DNA of 20,130 bases from Rhizophagus sp. LPA8_4_AMF (GCA_021464525.1 JADRCO010001341.1:1-20130), one strand, 5' to 3'. Counted from the first letter of the stretch, positions 1 to 9,997 are shown. Notes: generated by a model not told the origin, from the sequence alone. A program made the numbers and translations.

Positions 1-1207
1 GTTTTATTCACTTTGGTTATATTGAAATTTGTAAATAATTTCATAAAGACTTTCTAGTATTAAAGCAACAACCTATTTTTCTTAAAAAGAATAAATTTAC
101 GCAAAATACTCATGAAAATAGTTAAATGTTTCTTTAAACGTAATCGTTAAAATTTTAATATGCATAATCTACAACTTTCTTTGAGTAAACTTGATAGATA
201 ACAGTTAATAAACAAAGAAAATGAAACTTTCTTTATAAGAACTCAAAAAAAAAGAAGGTTATGGTTAACATTGAACCTAATGAACCCAATGAAACCCAGA
301 AAGAAAATCTTTGTTTGAATATGTTGAAAAAAAACGTCATAACCTTAATATATTTAAAATTAAAAATTTTAAATAAAAATAAACCCACGTAAAAAGAATA
401 CACTTTTGGAAAATGGCGGCTTAAAAAAAAAAATCTAGGTCCTAATCTTTTAAGTCAATTAATATATTCAATCATATAAAAATAAATGCATTTATTTGCA
501 TTCATTTGGATTTATGATACAAAAAAAAATTTGTTCGGGATATCCATTCCTCGCGAGAAGTGTTCTGTGACAATCTATAATAAAAATTGTGTAACTTTTA
601 TTGAAATTAAAATTTTAATTAAAATAAAAAAGAAAAAAAAAATACGGAAATATTGTTCTTTCATAACAATAGTTAGAAAAATGTATTACACAGAAAAGAC
701 GAAAAAATTTTTTTGCGCCTGCATCTTTTATATGCATACATGAATAAACGCGTATAAGATGAGTTTTTTGACGAACTTCTAAAGTTAGCTTACTTAGTGT
801 AATAAACAGGTAACATTTGAAGTTTAAACAGATCAATTATTTTTCTCGTCCCACATAATAAAGTTCTATTCATTGAATAAGTCAAACAACCAAACAATTA
901 GAAGCCGAATTTATTTTTCCGAGAATCAATCAAATTTCATCAGGATTTAGAACTCAAATAATAAAAATTGCCAAATTAAAATATTTGATTTTTCTAGTTA
1001 TTTGATTTGTTCTTTTTTAACTTGTAAAAATTATTTTTCACAATTTCCCCTTTGTGTTTCAAAGATCATTTCTATATAGTCTATATACAAATAAACAAAT
1101 AGGAAATGTTACTTATTATAATTAATTTGGGTTAATAAATTTAAGTTTGATCATGGTCGATAAGTCCCGTGTTTTTTTGTAACCATTAAAAATATTATTA
1201 AGTTAAC
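1..1207. other. AT-rich intergenic stretch without a supported gene
   Basis: This stretch is dominated by A/T runs. A 43-codon ATG frame at 261-392 (+) begins near three imperfect 9-nt units (TGAACCTAA, TGAACCCAA, TGAAACCCA at 272-298), which give an Asn-Glu-Pro repeat. An 85-codon frame at 486-743 (+) is rich in Lys, Ile and Phe, as any frame in such AT-rich DNA would be. Neither has splice, promoter or family support, so I do not call a gene here. Confidence 0.5.
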
Positions 1208-1461
1208 ATGTTCGGTGATATGCATCGGGGAGATGAGGAGATTATTATTTTTAGTGATATTCGATTAACGTTTCACAAAAAATTTTATGTATTACCCATC
1301 CAGTTTCTGTTAGGGTTTTTTATGGAAAAAACAAATAATCTTAAGATTGGCTGATAGATTAATATGGCGCGGCAAGTAAAAATTTCCATAAAGTGTATCA
1401 CATCGAGATAGTTTTTAAGGATCGATCCAGATTCGGATATTCTTATTATTCAATTAATTGA
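1208..1461 (+). other. Coding-like island: two short open frames in different phases, possible gene relic
   Basis: An ATG frame of 48 codons (1208-1354) starts MFGDMHRGDEEIIIF and runs into a hydrophobic stretch (FYVLPIQFLLGFF). It is followed in another phase by a 32-codon frame (1363-1461) reading YGAASKNFHKVYHIEIVFKD. Both have mixed, protein-like composition, unlike the Lys/Ile/Phe-rich frames around them. I do not recognise a family. It could be a decayed gene, two exons whose splice sites I cannot see, or chance in a locally GC-richer patch. Confidence 0.2.
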
Positions 1462-2638
1462 ATCTTTAGTAAAGAATTTTCCCGCTATAACAAATAAAAG
1501 GTGTCACAACAGCAACTTTAGGCGTCAAAAATTATTTCTAATGAAAAAAAGTTCTACATTTTTCCAATAAAAAAGAAACTTCGATTTTTAATGGATAATG
1601 AAAATCAAAGTAATATCTGCAAATAGAAAATCGCTTTAAATTTTTCCTAATTGAGTAAATTTAATTTACTCTTTCGAATGCCGGCATCCATAATAAATTT
1701 CTTCTGTAACTTGAAACATAATCAACTTCTCCTGAAAAAAAACATATATTGTATTTAACTAGGTTTGGAAAATAAACTTAGAAATAATTTGCCGTATGAT
1801 TGTTCTCTTATATGGTAAATTTTGATCTACTTAGCATCCTATCATATTATATGTATTAATATTTCACATTTTACGTCCTTTTTTTTTTTTAGGAATAGAA
1901 TTATGTAAAATAATAATAATAATGATAAATATTATGATTAATTTATTCTGGAAAGATTTTCTTGAATAATATTTGTGATTCAAACAATAAAATAATTATA
2001 AATTTTTCGAAATATTGTTCGTTTTTTTTTATGTTGATATTGTTTTGATCTGGTAGTTTTAGTATTGTTTGAATTTGGCATAATTCCGCAGTAAACACCA
2101 ACAAATCATTGACATGTAAATGCGAAAAGGGTTGTTCAAATAATAAAATAAAAAATCATGCAATTTGTCATAGGTATTTCTATTATGTCTATTATTAATA
2201 CGAATGAAAAATTCACCCTTTCTTACACAGTATATTCTGCAAAAAGAATGGAGAATTTATTTGAATGGGCTAATATATACTATGATTATACCATGATTTA
2301 CAGCTGCAGCTATTAGTTGTTATTAACATTATTGCAATCGCGTTTATTCAGTTCCTTCTTCCCCTGAGGGCTGAATATTTTAATAAATTTTTAATATTTA
2401 AAATTTTCTACCAATAAAATATTAAGAAAAATTAGGAATAATATGAAATTATAACTTTAATAAAATTCAATAATTTACCAATTATATTTATAAGGCTAAC
2501 ATATTATTGTTTTTTTTTCTTTGTTTGATTTTTTTATTATTTAATATTGATAAATTAATTAAATTTTAATTTAAGAATATAGTAGTAAGATTAATAATAT
2601 AGATAAGTTCATGCGTATTTAATTAAATTGCATTTTCA
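1462..2638. other. AT-rich intergenic stretch
   Basis: I see only poly(T)/poly(A) runs and a short TAA microsatellite near 1911-1922. No reading frame, hairpin or RNA gene here can be supported. Confidence 0.5.
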
Positions 2639-2803
2639 TTAGGTCATTTTGTGGTCAATTCCTGATTGGCAAGGGGTTAATTTTTCTTTAATTGCAACTA
2701 ATATTTCTTTAAATGTTAACGTGTTGAATCGAAAAGATTCCCCATACGTACTTGTATTACCAATAATAAGCGCCAAGAATGTGTGTGTCAGCCCAATACA
2801 CAT
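2639..2803 (-). pseudogene. Possible fragment of a Crinkler-type (CRN) effector N-terminal domain
   Basis: A 54-codon ATG frame on the minus strand contains FLALIIGNTSTYGESFRF, then FKEILVAIKEKL, then a Gly-Ile-Asp. Spacing and character resemble the ubiquitin-like header of Crinkler proteins, which in known members has a 'CLVLG' strand, an 'F.V.I' strand, a 'LK..IK.K' helix and an 'ID' before the LW strand. CRN genes are numerous in Rhizophagus (established knowledge). No C-terminal effector domain follows, so this would be an isolated fossil piece. The match is by eye and weak. The plus-strand frame over the same bases is read as its shadow. Confidence 0.25.
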
Positions 2804-3920
2804 AATTAATACATATATATTTTTAGTCCTATTAAAATAGGATTTATTGCGATTATTTTTATTATCGAAAGACGGCACATAACTCAATATATCTTACTGA
2901 ATAAAAAAAAAAGGAAGTTTGGCTTAAATATTTTTTTCTTGATAGCGTACTATATTAATTTATATCAGAACTAACATAGTATGATAGTACCAATCATCCT
3001 AAAAAAGATACATGAATATATATGGAAATGAACCTAATAAAGCGCTACTATTCGTACAAGTTGTATTTCAGTTATTGTTTTAAAGAAACTGCGCGTAAGA
3101 GAGAACACAAGGATACAAGGACACAACATTTTATTCGTTCGCGAGATACTTATTAAATACATTTGCTAAAAGACATGTAAGGTCAGTCTGCAAATAATCT
3201 ACACAATTTTGTATTACTAAAAATGTTATCTCTATAGAATCCAACTATTGCAGCAAATTTGCAAAGTTCTTTATCCTTTTAAAGTAGATCTCGTATGAAA
3301 AGTACAAAGCTAATCGGCAGTTGAAATATAATAATAAACTCGGGGATCAACTTTCATGTTGATCACTCCTATTGCGATCGACCCAACGAATTTCACTTTG
3401 ATTTTAATTTCCAATGTTACAAAATCATAAGGGCAAGAATATACTGGTAGGATACTTAGTACCCTTCATGTATGAAGGCAAAGAATTAAAACCATGTTAA
3501 TAAAATTAAAAAAATTGCGTTAAATGATAAGACCTAAATTTGGTCTAACAGTTATTTAATAAAATATTGTAATTTCTGATAAAATAAATGAAACTTATTT
3601 TAGTAATTTTTCTTTTTTATTTATTTTATTTTATTTTTATTTTTTTAATAAAAAAGAACTAAGAAATTACTATGTTATTAAATTGTATACTTTATACTTA
3701 ATTTTGGCATTATATAAATTTTGCTTATTTCAAAGAATAACGAGAAATGAAGCTAATTATTCTATCCGTACTTTAGTGCATTAGGTTATAATAGTATGTG
3801 GGATTCCCATGTTGAAGTTGTATGAAGTTGTATGATACCATTCTATTTGCCAGCTTATCTCATATAAATATAAAATCCTTCAGCTTAACAATTTGTGTTA
3901 ATTATAAAGCCCCCTTTTTT
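2804..3920. other. Intergenic stretch with small dyads
   Basis: It contains a perfect 7-bp hairpin, GATCAAC-TTTCAT-GTTGATC, near 3346-3365, and a palindrome CTTCATGTATGAAG near 3466-3479. A 42-codon ATG frame at 3028-3156 (+) is short and lacks other support. The remainder is A/T runs. Confidence 0.4.
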
Positions 3921-4326
3921 TCACCTTATTTCACGCCATTTCTCTTTTCTTGTTTCTGATCGTGGTGACGTTTCTTCCACCGATTGATCATATCCTATGT
4001 CATGATCCCACTCGATAACAATTAGATTTATAGATTATTAAAAACTTGTACTATATCCGCGTTCTCATTTCACCGTCTTTCTTGTCATCAATATCCTCTA
4101 ATTTGTATTATCCCATAAACAGTTTTATTAATTTATATTTATTATAATAGTTTACTCACAGGCTTTGATTTTCCCATAAATTATTAAAATTAGAAAATGT
4201 ATATGTCTGCTTTGTGCCTGCTTCTTTGATTGCCAATCTCGTGCTGGTGTTGTAAGAAGACCGATTCTTGTCGATGTTGTTGCAGGACTATCCAAGTTGT
4301 AATCTAGAATCTTGGATGATTCCACG
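3921..4326 (-). pseudogene. Coding-like island, possible exons or remains of an unknown gene
   Basis: The minus strand shows three consecutive protein-like patches. The first (4326 down to about 4160) follows a plausible acceptor (TTCTTTTAAG), reads SVESSKILDYNLDSPATTST and then LLTTPARDWQSKKQAQSR, and ends at a strong GTGAGT donor. The second (4098-4051) reads DIDDKKDGEMRTRI. The third (about 4037-3921) reads VIEWDHDIGYDQSVEETSPR and SETRKEKWREIR before a stop. With the splice sites I can see, the first and second patches do not join in frame. It is therefore either a decayed gene or one whose exon structure I have misread. Part of the plus strand is also open here, which lowers confidence. 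No family recognised. Confidence 0.25.
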
Positions 4327-4966
4327 CTTAAAAGAATATGATTAAGTTTTGAAATATCGTAGAAAAAATATATAATTTAATATTTAGAGTTATTTTATAT
4401 AAACATATATAAAATAATTGATTAATAAAGATAAATATTCTCAAAATAAAATAAAAAAAAAAATACAAAATAATAAACATTCATCGATATTTATTTATAT
4501 ATTTCCATATTTATGAAAAAGTATTTTAACATATGTTAATACACAAATTTTCTTATATTATTATTTTCTTTTTTTATTAATAACGATATACAGTATATTA
4601 TATTATAATCATTGATTTCCGAATATATATACATATACTGTATATAATTAATGTAATTTTGTTAAACAATGGACATTTTTTTTTATTTGTGAAATTGCAG
4701 TTGCTAATCCATAATTGAACAAAAATACATATATGTATATGTATGAACATTAAAGGAAGGTTGGTTGAAATCATCATAATAGAGAGTCATATTAAGAATA
4801 TTACATTTAATCGACTATTATCAAGTTCTAATGAAGTCCTAGATGAACCCAGAATTTTACAACTGTCAGAGATAGGTTACCAATGAATTACCAAGATTCT
4901 TTCAGCAATTTACTGCCCTGCACGTGATAAATGTATAATTTGTTTTTAAAGTTGGCACTTTCACTA

Positions 4967-4997
<31 letters not shown>

Positions 4998-4999
4998 AT
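4967..4999. repeat. (TAAA)n microsatellite, 8 units
   Basis: Eight uninterrupted TAAA units plus one base lie directly after CACTA. It is a simple slippage-prone repeat with no visible gene context. Confidence 0.95.
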
Positions 5000-5499
5000 G
5001 TGGGCTTTTACGTAATCAAAAAAAAAAATTTTTTTCTTTAAAACTATTGTATCAACAAATAATTGGAACGGGTAACTACAAAATAATAAAAAAATAAGTT
5101 TCTATTTTATTTTTTCTTTTTTTCTTTTTGTATTGTATGAATATTACAATTTATGGAAATATTTATTTTATATGTTTACTTTGTTTACTTATCGAACGAT
5201 TTTACGCCAGGTATGTGTTATATTATAAAAAAGAGTGTTTGTTCGAAATTCCAATTGCATAATAAACATTCATAGAATTTGGCGGCTTTTTTGAGAAGGA
5301 AAATTCGTAAACAAATTGAAAATGTACGAATTTTTAATCAATATTTGTTTATTTTAGTCATTATAAGATGGAACAAACAAATATACAAATATATCTCTTT
5401 TTGTTTATTTTCGTATTGTGGTTTATAATTCAATTTTTTTAAAATGGAATTGAAGGAAAAAGAATTTTAAACTTGAAAAATCAATAGAAATCTATTATT

Positions 5500-5580
5500 T
5501 TTTTTTTGTTTGTTTTTTCTTAAAAAAAAAAAAAAAAAAAAAAATTTTTAAAAAAAAAGTAAAAATTTAAAAAAAAAATA
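5500..5580. repeat. Poly(T)/poly(A) low-complexity tract
   Basis: The tract comprises T runs, then more than 20 consecutive A, then further A runs broken by short T stretches. This could be a decayed retroposon tail, but no body or target-site duplication is visible, so it is called simple sequence. Confidence 0.9.
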
Positions 5581-5714
5581 CATACATTATTTGATCTATG
5601 TATTCATCATCTGTGGAATAAAGCAATAATTTTTTTTTCCTTATTGCTTGGCAGATTTAAATTTTAGTTAGAACGATTCTCTGATAATCTTTGATTATAT
5701 TCCTGTTAGAATAT

Positions 5715-5936
5715 ATGGATTTATTATATATTTCTAAATATAATGCAAAAATTAAGGAGTATTTTACTTTAAATGGCACCACGGTAGTGACCATGACCAA
5801 TGGTGATGGGCATTTAATTTCGGCCGAAAATTATAACTTGGCCAGAGTGATATCTAATCACATGATTTTCAAATACATTTTACTTAAAAATATCAAACTT
5901 TTAAAAACTGTCTCAACAACAGCCTTTTTGACCTAA
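5715..5936 (+). CDS. Hypothetical small protein (73 aa), weakly supported
   Basis: An ATG frame of 73 codons whose middle part (TLNGTTVVTMTNGDGHLISA) is more protein-like than the flanks; its C-terminal third is rich in Ile, Leu and Lys. An upstream TTG would extend it by eight codons, but ATG is the likelier start. I recognise no family and see no TATA box or splice sites. The bases at about 5775-5812 contain dyads (CACCA...TGGTG), so the GC-richer composition may reflect an old repeat rather than a gene. Confidence 0.2.
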   Translation: MDLLYISKYNAKIKEYFTLNGTTVVTMTNGDGHLISAENYNLARVISNHMIFKYILLKNIKLLKTVSTTAFLT

Positions 5937-6431
5937 GGGAAACTTGTTCTACTCATAAATTTACATTCGATAATATTGTTTATAATATGATTAGATCAAT
6001 ATTAAAATCTTCTTTTCTTCTTCTTTATTAAGTCAAAAAAAGACTTAACGATACTCTCTTTATGATAATTGATAAAGACAAATAAAATTTAAAATTCACT
6101 GTTCTATCTGTTCTATAAATTTCTATTATAATCAAATCGTAAATAAGTGTATCTGTCCGTGTACAAAATTATTAGTTTAATAATTTGTATGGATATATCT
6201 CTATCATCATTAATTTATGTTCAATTGTCTTTATTAGACTTTTTTTTTTTATCAGGTTTGTATAAATCTCGAAAATTTTAAAATTTTCGTGTGATGGCGA
6301 TCATTACTGGTAACATTTAGCAAAATTCAAAAATTTTATAGTATGTTATATATGGATATAGCAAAATTCAAAAAATATTATATTATGTTACGGGATATTG
6401 ATAAAGTTTAATAATAAAACTATCAATTTTA
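5937..6431. other. Intergenic stretch with a hairpin and an imperfect direct repeat
   Basis: A perfect 7-bp hairpin TTAAGTC-A7-GACTTAA lies at 6028-6048. A roughly 31-nt unit starting TAGCAAAATTCAAAAA occurs at 6318-6348 and again at 6359-6390 (41-nt period, imperfect). I see no gene. Confidence 0.5.
6318..6390. repeat. Imperfect direct repeat, two units with a 41-nt period
   Basis: Both units begin TAGCAAAATTCAAAAA and end TATGTTA, with a few differences in the A/T-rich middle. This is a local duplication without obvious function. Confidence 0.7.
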
Positions 6432-6631
6432 TTAACATAAACGCATTTCGAGGACGTGAAAGGTTTCCAATTCGGATTCTTCACATTCTTTTACTACGTC
6501 TGAATTAGCCAGCAACGTATCATTTATAAATAAAGTAGATGATTCGACTCTTTAACAATATCTTCGTCTGGACGGCCTGGTTTATGATACAGGTGGATTT
6601 TTTCTCTTACACGCAGAGGATTTGCTTGCAT
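6432..6631 (-). pseudogene. Probable relic of a coding region, unknown family
   Basis: From an ATG at 6631 the minus strand reads MQANPLRVREKIHLYHKPGR then PDEDIVKES before a stop at 6524-6526. An overlapping frame in a second phase (6551-6432) continues ESSTLFINDTLLANSDVVKE then ESELETFHVLEMRL. Both halves have ordinary protein composition in a region where random frames are Lys/Ile/Phe-rich. They abut where one ends and the other opens, as expected for a decayed gene with a shifted frame. The KPGRP motif recalls AT-hook or linker segments but is too short to assign. A splice junction between the two phases is the alternative. Confidence 0.3.
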
Positions 6632-6882
6632 CCTCGTTGTTGCTTAGATTTACCCATCATTAATAAATAATTAAAATTTATAAAATATGTAACATCATTG
6701 TAGTTTCTAGGAATTTTTCAATTGGACGCTATCCTTTTCATACTTTAAAGTTTTACTTTTTATTATTATATGTTAAACTAATACAAAAGATATTTACAAT
6801 GTTTGGAATTTTTTAATTCACTAGGCAATAAGTTCGTGATGGCAATGAATTCGTGGTATTATGCTGTAATTTAAAAAAATCG

Positions 6883-7207
6883 TACGGATTGACCTCGATA
6901 TACCGATATTCGATATACTGATAATATATTAAAAACTCGATATTAACGATAAAATTTTACTTTCCTATTATATGAGAGAACATAATAATTGGGTCTTTGC
7001 AATAGAAAGGAGGGAAACTGCTAGAAAAAAAATTTTTTAAGTTAATATTAAATCTGAACTTTTTATAACTAATAGAACATATTTAGCATATAAATATAAA
7101 TTTAATTTTTTCTGGTAGTTTCCCTCCTTTCTATTGCAAAGGCCCATATAAGGTATAATATTTGATATAACGATATTTTTCCAAAAATTTTCATATGGAT
7201 CACTGTA
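6883..7207. repeat. Cluster of GATATA-NN-CGATA repeats, possible pogo-like short element interrupted by a MITE
   Basis: Four same-orientation copies of a 12-13-nt motif are present: GATATACCGATA (6897-6908), GATATACTGATA (6912-6923), GATATTAACGATA (6939-6951) and GATATAACGATA (7164-7175). An inverted-repeat element sits between copies three and four. The outer borders TACGGATTGACC and GGATCACTGTA are loosely complementary and end in TA. Motifs of this kind occur near the ends of pogo/Tigger-type elements, but here they are direct rather than inverted, so the element call is tentative. The motif copies themselves are certain. Confidence 0.35.
6986..7150. mobile_element. MITE with 40-bp terminal inverted repeats
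   Basis: The left arm 6991-7030 (starting GGGTCTTTGCAATAGAAAGG) and the right arm 7106-7145 are inverted repeats differing at only three of 40 positions. They flank about 75 nt of A/T-rich, non-coding interior. Total length is near 160 nt and there is no reading frame, which is typical of a non-autonomous MITE mobilised by a transposase encoded elsewhere. TA dinucleotides occur 3-4 nt outside each arm (6986-6987 and 7149-7150), so a Tc1/mariner-type TA duplication is possible; the exact edges are uncertain. High arm identity suggests a fairly recent insertion. Confidence 0.75.
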
Positions 7208-7440
7208 TTTGTGTCAATACTATTTATATATAGTGGACTGTTTAAAAATTTAAAAAAAATGGAAGGATTACCAAATTTAATTTACATACTGCACCTTACT
7301 AAATTGAATAATTGACTTTATAATAATACTGGATCATATAAACATTGCTAGGAATAACCAGATGGTAAAGTGATTGTAACATAAAAAATTTCTTCAGTTT
7401 AGCTTTTTATTATTATTATTAAAAAAATTTGATATTAAAA
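7208..7440. other. AT-rich intergenic stretch
   Basis: Nothing supportable is seen here beyond A/T-rich spacer. Confidence 0.5.
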
Positions 7441-8060
7441 TACGGTTCCCTTGAGAACCGTTTTGTCAAAAATGAATGTAGCTACCATTGCCGAATATTT
7501 ATACGTTTTTTTCAGACCGAAGTGTAGTGACACAATAACCTGATCACACGGATTTTGATCGGGATTTGAGTTGATAATTAGAAAATAATACAAACCGGGT
7601 GATTGGTTATTGAAATTTTTTGTGATCAGTGATCGACGTCAGGCACGTGACAATGTACAAAAATAAAACTCTCGGACAGGGCTCTTTACACTCTTAGTCG
7701 CACGAATTTGAAGAATTTGGGCCAAAATTCGTCGTTCTTATTGTATGGATAAAAAAATCGGCTGAAATTTAATGTATAGAGTTTTAACATTAAGCATTTA
7801 CTTTGTACGTACGAATTATTGCTTCCGTATACAGATTTACTGTAAATTTATATTTCCCGTGTGCAGATTAATGGCCTCTGTCCGCGGAAGATTCGCTAAT
7901 AGAAATATTACGTATTCAGGGGTCCATTCGGACTAATAAAGTAATGCTGCAAATTAATTGTTGCACAACTCAGCCCTGTATCCTCGTACGTTAATAAGTT
8001 AATAATGGTAACCGAGTTACCGAGATAGAGATCTGCGAGTTTAAAACACGACAGCATCTA
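7441..8060. repeat. GC-richer island, possible old dispersed repeat
   Basis: This block is clearly less AT-rich than its surroundings and carries several small dyads: ACGGTTC-CCTTGA-GAACCGT at 7442-7461 and GGTAAC-CGA-GTTACC at 8007-8021. It also has the 14-mer CCAAAATTCGTCGT (7722-7735), which recurs at 13317-13330. Short coding-like frames occur on both strands, but none exceeds about 35 codons or has convincing splice sites. Decayed transposon or repeat DNA is the best guess. Confidence 0.3.
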
Positions 8061-9386
8061 ACATATTGGATTTTAAATTTTGAAAAAAATGAAAAAAAAA
8101 GCAATTTGGTTAGATATAGTTAGACAAATAAACATTGTAACGTTAACCCTTATTTCATGTAAACAATCACAACAGCTTTCAAAACATATTCGGAATTGCA
8201 ACAGTATCCGAAAATACCCGTGCTCTCGGATGTACGATACTAAAAGTGGATTCAGGAATATTTTTTAAATAACCGTACTCCTAATATAATTAAATTCTAT
8301 CTCGTAAAATATGGATGTCATGCAACTAAATTTAAATAATGTAAAGATACTCCAACTTCATATAAAGAAAATAATTCATTTACAACCATAAATGTCAATA
8401 CAGATACTTTGTGATACATACAACAACAAATTTAGGTTAGATAATTTTTTTTTTTTTTTGTACTAATTTTACTAAATCAATTTACTTGAAAATATCAATG
8501 TGAAAATTTTCTACCACTTTCAATAAATCTTATTTAAGAAATTACTTTAATCAAAATATAAGAGGAATTATTAAATGTTCGTATTAATAATTTAAAAATA
8601 TTCTAAAGAATTCCAAAATTTTCTTTTTTAACATGCGTCTTTTAATTACGTATAACCCTGCATATTTAAAAACTTATTTTTTCGATGATCATTTTACGAA
8701 ACTTTAAAATCGTCGCGATTTATTATTTCATATTTAAAAAAAAAAAAAAAATTCTTTTTTTCTATCCCTGTTTCTTAATTACAAATTACATTTGTTTACA
8801 ACGCCAAAGTTTCCTTTTTTTATTATAGTCCAAATTAGTCAATATTCGATGTAAATTAATTAATTATTATTATCTTTGATGGCTGATTCTCCCTTTAATA
8901 GATTAATTAAAAACTTTATTGGTATTTTATAGAAAATAATAAAAGTAAAGAAAGTGTTAGACCCATCTTAAAAAAATTTTTGATCCCAACGTCGGAATTA
9001 ATTCGCCAGAACTTTGCGCCATTGATCTGCTAAATCGGTTTCTCTAATATTTCCATATTGACTTATTAGAACTTAATAAATCGAACAACTAAAAACTTTT
9101 TTGAATTCGGTTATCTTATAAATCCATAAAAGTTAATATTAATTCTTAATCTTCATATGATTGACTTTATTAATTTGGAAGCTTGAATTAGATCACGTGA
9201 TAAATGATCTCAGAGTCAAACCAGAGTCGACACCTTTATCATTTTTTAGTAATGTTTTTAACGAAACGTGATTAAGTTTGTTCAAAGTTGTTAAACAAAA
9301 GAATCAATTGCCGCTTACATCACTTTTCTATTAAAAATGAATGGCTTGATTTATCTTTTTTGTGTAACGTTCTCTTTTTTACAGTT
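8061..9386. other. AT-rich intergenic stretch
   Basis: No gene is called. The frame starting at 8080 uses TTG and lies in poly(A). Around 8990-9080 the minus strand has a short protein-like patch (SQYGNIRETDLADQWRKVLA) without further support. The palindrome ATCACGTGAT lies at 9192-9201. Confidence 0.45.
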
Positions 9387-9394
9387 TATAAATA
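9387..9394 (+). promoter_or_regulatory. TATA box (TATAAATA) of the small gene at 9528
   Basis: The sequence TATAAATAG is followed by an AT-rich leader and an ATG 134 nt downstream. The same nonamer precedes the BTB-TLDc gene at a similar distance (153 nt), which supports both as core promoters. Confidence 0.5.
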
Positions 9395-9527
9395 GTTGAA
9401 AATATATTTTTTTTTTTTTTCTTTTTTTTTTAATCAAAGATATGATTCTTTTTTCTAAATTTCTCGAAAATAAATTTTCATAATTCTTTGAAATTTTTTA
9501 AGTAACAATATACGCAATATACGCAAA

Positions 9528-9761
9528 ATGCATTCAAATGAAAACGTCCCCAATAATCGTCGAACACGATCTTCAGAAATTAGACAGAATAGGAGAATAT
9601 ATAGGAAATATCGAATTAAGGCTAAATTTAACGCAGATTTCAACAATAAAAAAACTTTAACCGATATTTCTAAACTCCCTCGCCAAATAATAGATGAAGA
9701 TAAACCCATGATGAATGAGTTTTTCAATGGATTTTCTTCCGATGAACAAATGCAGTTTTAA
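9528..9761 (+). CDS. Small basic hypothetical protein (77 aa)
   Basis: This is an ATG-initiated single-exon frame of 77 residues. The N-terminal half is basic (NRRTRSSEIRQNRRIYRKYR, about residues 10-29); the C-terminal half is mixed to acidic and ends FNGFSSDEQMQF. There is no signal peptide or membrane segment. Its amino acid mix is normal, unlike random frames here, and a TATAAATAG box lies 134 nt upstream, so I regard it as a probable real gene. The basic head and polar tail would suit a nucleic-acid-binding or nuclear protein, but I recognise no domain and assign no function. It could also be the conserved end of a truncated larger gene. The minus-strand frame over it (9455-9727) is a shadow. 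Confidence 0.5.
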   Translation: MHSNENVPNNRRTRSSEIRQNRRIYRKYRIKAKFNADFNNKKTLTDISKLPRQIIDEDKPMMNEFFNGFSSDEQMQF

Positions 9762-9997
9762 AGAAATCACAACATTAAATAATTTTAATAGGTAAGAAAA
9801 TATTATAAACTAAGAAAAAAAAAATTAATTTTCTTTTTTTAATAATTTCATTTATTCATGACAGTTTGATCTGATTATATTCGTATTCGTAAATTAGCGC
9901 GTTTAAAAATTACTGCGGTGGTTACATATTACCTTTTAAGAGTTGATTTTCAAAATTTATAGTTTAAAAAGTTTATTATTTACACTAACTATTACAA

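Larger units (their letters stand above)
4327..5714. other. AT-rich intergenic stretch with homopolymer tracts
   Basis: No gene is supported. It includes a tetranucleotide microsatellite (4967-4999) and, around 5500-5580, a very long poly(A) with flanking poly(T). Confidence 0.5.

Noticed and set aside
486-743. 85-codon plus-strand frame and the overlapping 73-codon minus-strand frame at 615-836
   Set aside because: Composition is the Lys/Ile/Phe bias of AT-rich DNA, with no promoter, splice or family support.
2649-2840. 63-codon plus-strand frame
   Set aside because: It overlaps the minus-strand CRN-like fragment in antisense and has no features of its own.
5500-5580. Long poly(A)/poly(T) tract as a LINE or SINE tail
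   Set aside because: No reverse-transcriptase text, RNA-polymerase-III boxes or target-site duplication is visible next to it.
8080-8268. 62-codon plus-strand frame
   Set aside because: It starts at TTG within poly(A) and has no recognisable composition or context.
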